Source of the DNA: an uncultured Caryophanales bacterium
GTDB taxonomy: Bacteria > Bacillota_I > Bacilli_A > RF39 > UBA660
Direction: 5' to 3'
Assembly: GCA_937897245.1 (NCBI GenBank)
Contig: CALCBO010000129.1
Span: forward strand, 1-5,361
DNA length: 5,361 nucleotides
The notes under the pieces were generated by a model, which saw nothing but the letters and a program-made list of their open reading frames with translations, did not search any database and had not been told where the DNA came from. Each line of letters opens with the position of its first letter. Position 1 is the first letter of the stretch. Positions 5,112 to 5,361 of this stretch are shown here, one piece after another. The position numbers and the translations under genes are program-made.

Positions 5112-5361
5112 CTATTGATTACTATTTTTACTAGCATTTTCTATTAATTCATCAACATAAGCATTGTATGCATTTTTTAGAGTGTCATCATTCCATTTGA
5201 TTTTATTATCTTCTCTGATTTCCTTTAATGATTTATAGTATAGAGTTTTATCATCATTTAATTTTTCTTTTTGAATTTTTTCTTTAATATCTTTTTTTAT
5301 TTTACTTAATTTTTCTTTTTTCTTTTCTCCAGTTTTTAAAATTACATGATATCCATATTCT
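5112..5361 (-). CDS. PrsA-like peptidyl-prolyl isomerase, C-terminal part
   Basis: The last 82 codons of a minus-strand gene run out of the window at 5361. The fragment opens with EYGYHVILKTGEKKKEKLSK. The YGYHVI strand is the typical end of a parvulin-type isomerase domain and is followed in PrsA proteins by a highly charged helical region, as here (KIKKDIKEKIQKEKL). Further on, KIKWNDDTLKNAYNAYVDELI resembles the C-terminal helix of PrsA foldases. PrsA is a lipoprotein on the outer face of the membrane that helps exported proteins fold; the lipobox and N-terminus are outside the window. SurA- or NifM-like parvulins are less likely in a Gram-positive. The many Lys codons give long A-runs, but the frame is unbroken. 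Confidence 0.8.
   Translation of the reverse strand, partial: EYGYHVILKTGEKKKEKLSKIKKDIKEKIQKEKLNDDKTLYYKSLKEIREDNKIKWNDDTLKNAYNAYVDELIENASKNSNQ

Overview
The window is a stretch of chromosome from an AT-rich, Gram-positive-type bacterium. The likely source is a low-GC Firmicute of the Bacilli and its relatives, possibly an uncultured gut lineage; that placement is inference. The evidence is A/T at most third codon positions, Shine-Dalgarno sites of the AGGAGGTGAT type, an omega subunit and Ffh of the Firmicutes kind, a large RecX, a PrsA-type foldase and a likely spore-coat protein. Tryptophan is encoded by TGG and no reading frame needs TGA, so the standard bacterial code fits and a mycoplasma code does not.

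Layout, left to right. Bases 1-1574 hold the 3' part of a HerA/DUF87-type ATPase whose Walker A region lies before the window; it ends in a long Asn/Ser/Asp-rich tail with an acidic tip. A terminator follows, then ffh (1639-2946), the protein subunit of the signal recognition particle. Next is a 109-residue His/Cys-rich protein resembling CotD spore-coat proteins (2997-3326), with its own strong ribosome-binding site and a terminator. About 280 bases without a recognisable gene precede rpoZ (3660-3854), the RNA polymerase omega subunit. A terminator overlaps its stop codon, and recX (TTG start, 3922-4668) follows, a modulator of RecA. Two genes then run the other way: an unrecognised 110-residue protein (4690-5022, minus) and the C-terminal 82 residues of a PrsA-like foldase (5112-5361, minus, cut by the window edge). 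A long bidirectional terminator lies where recX and the 110-residue gene converge.

These genes do not form one pathway. They are mostly housekeeping genes, nearly each with its own promoter and terminator. The promoters are compact: the terminator T-run doubles as the -35 region at two junctions, and the -10 elements lie only 17-21 bases before the start codons. The most interesting points are the tail on the HerA-like ATPase, the repeated terminator-promoter module, the coat-like gene next to ffh with a sporulation-type -10, and the unrecognised 110-residue protein. I see no CRISPR array, insertion sequence, tRNA, rRNA or clear new defence system. The only defence-associated family is HerA, and its partner gene, if any, is outside the window.
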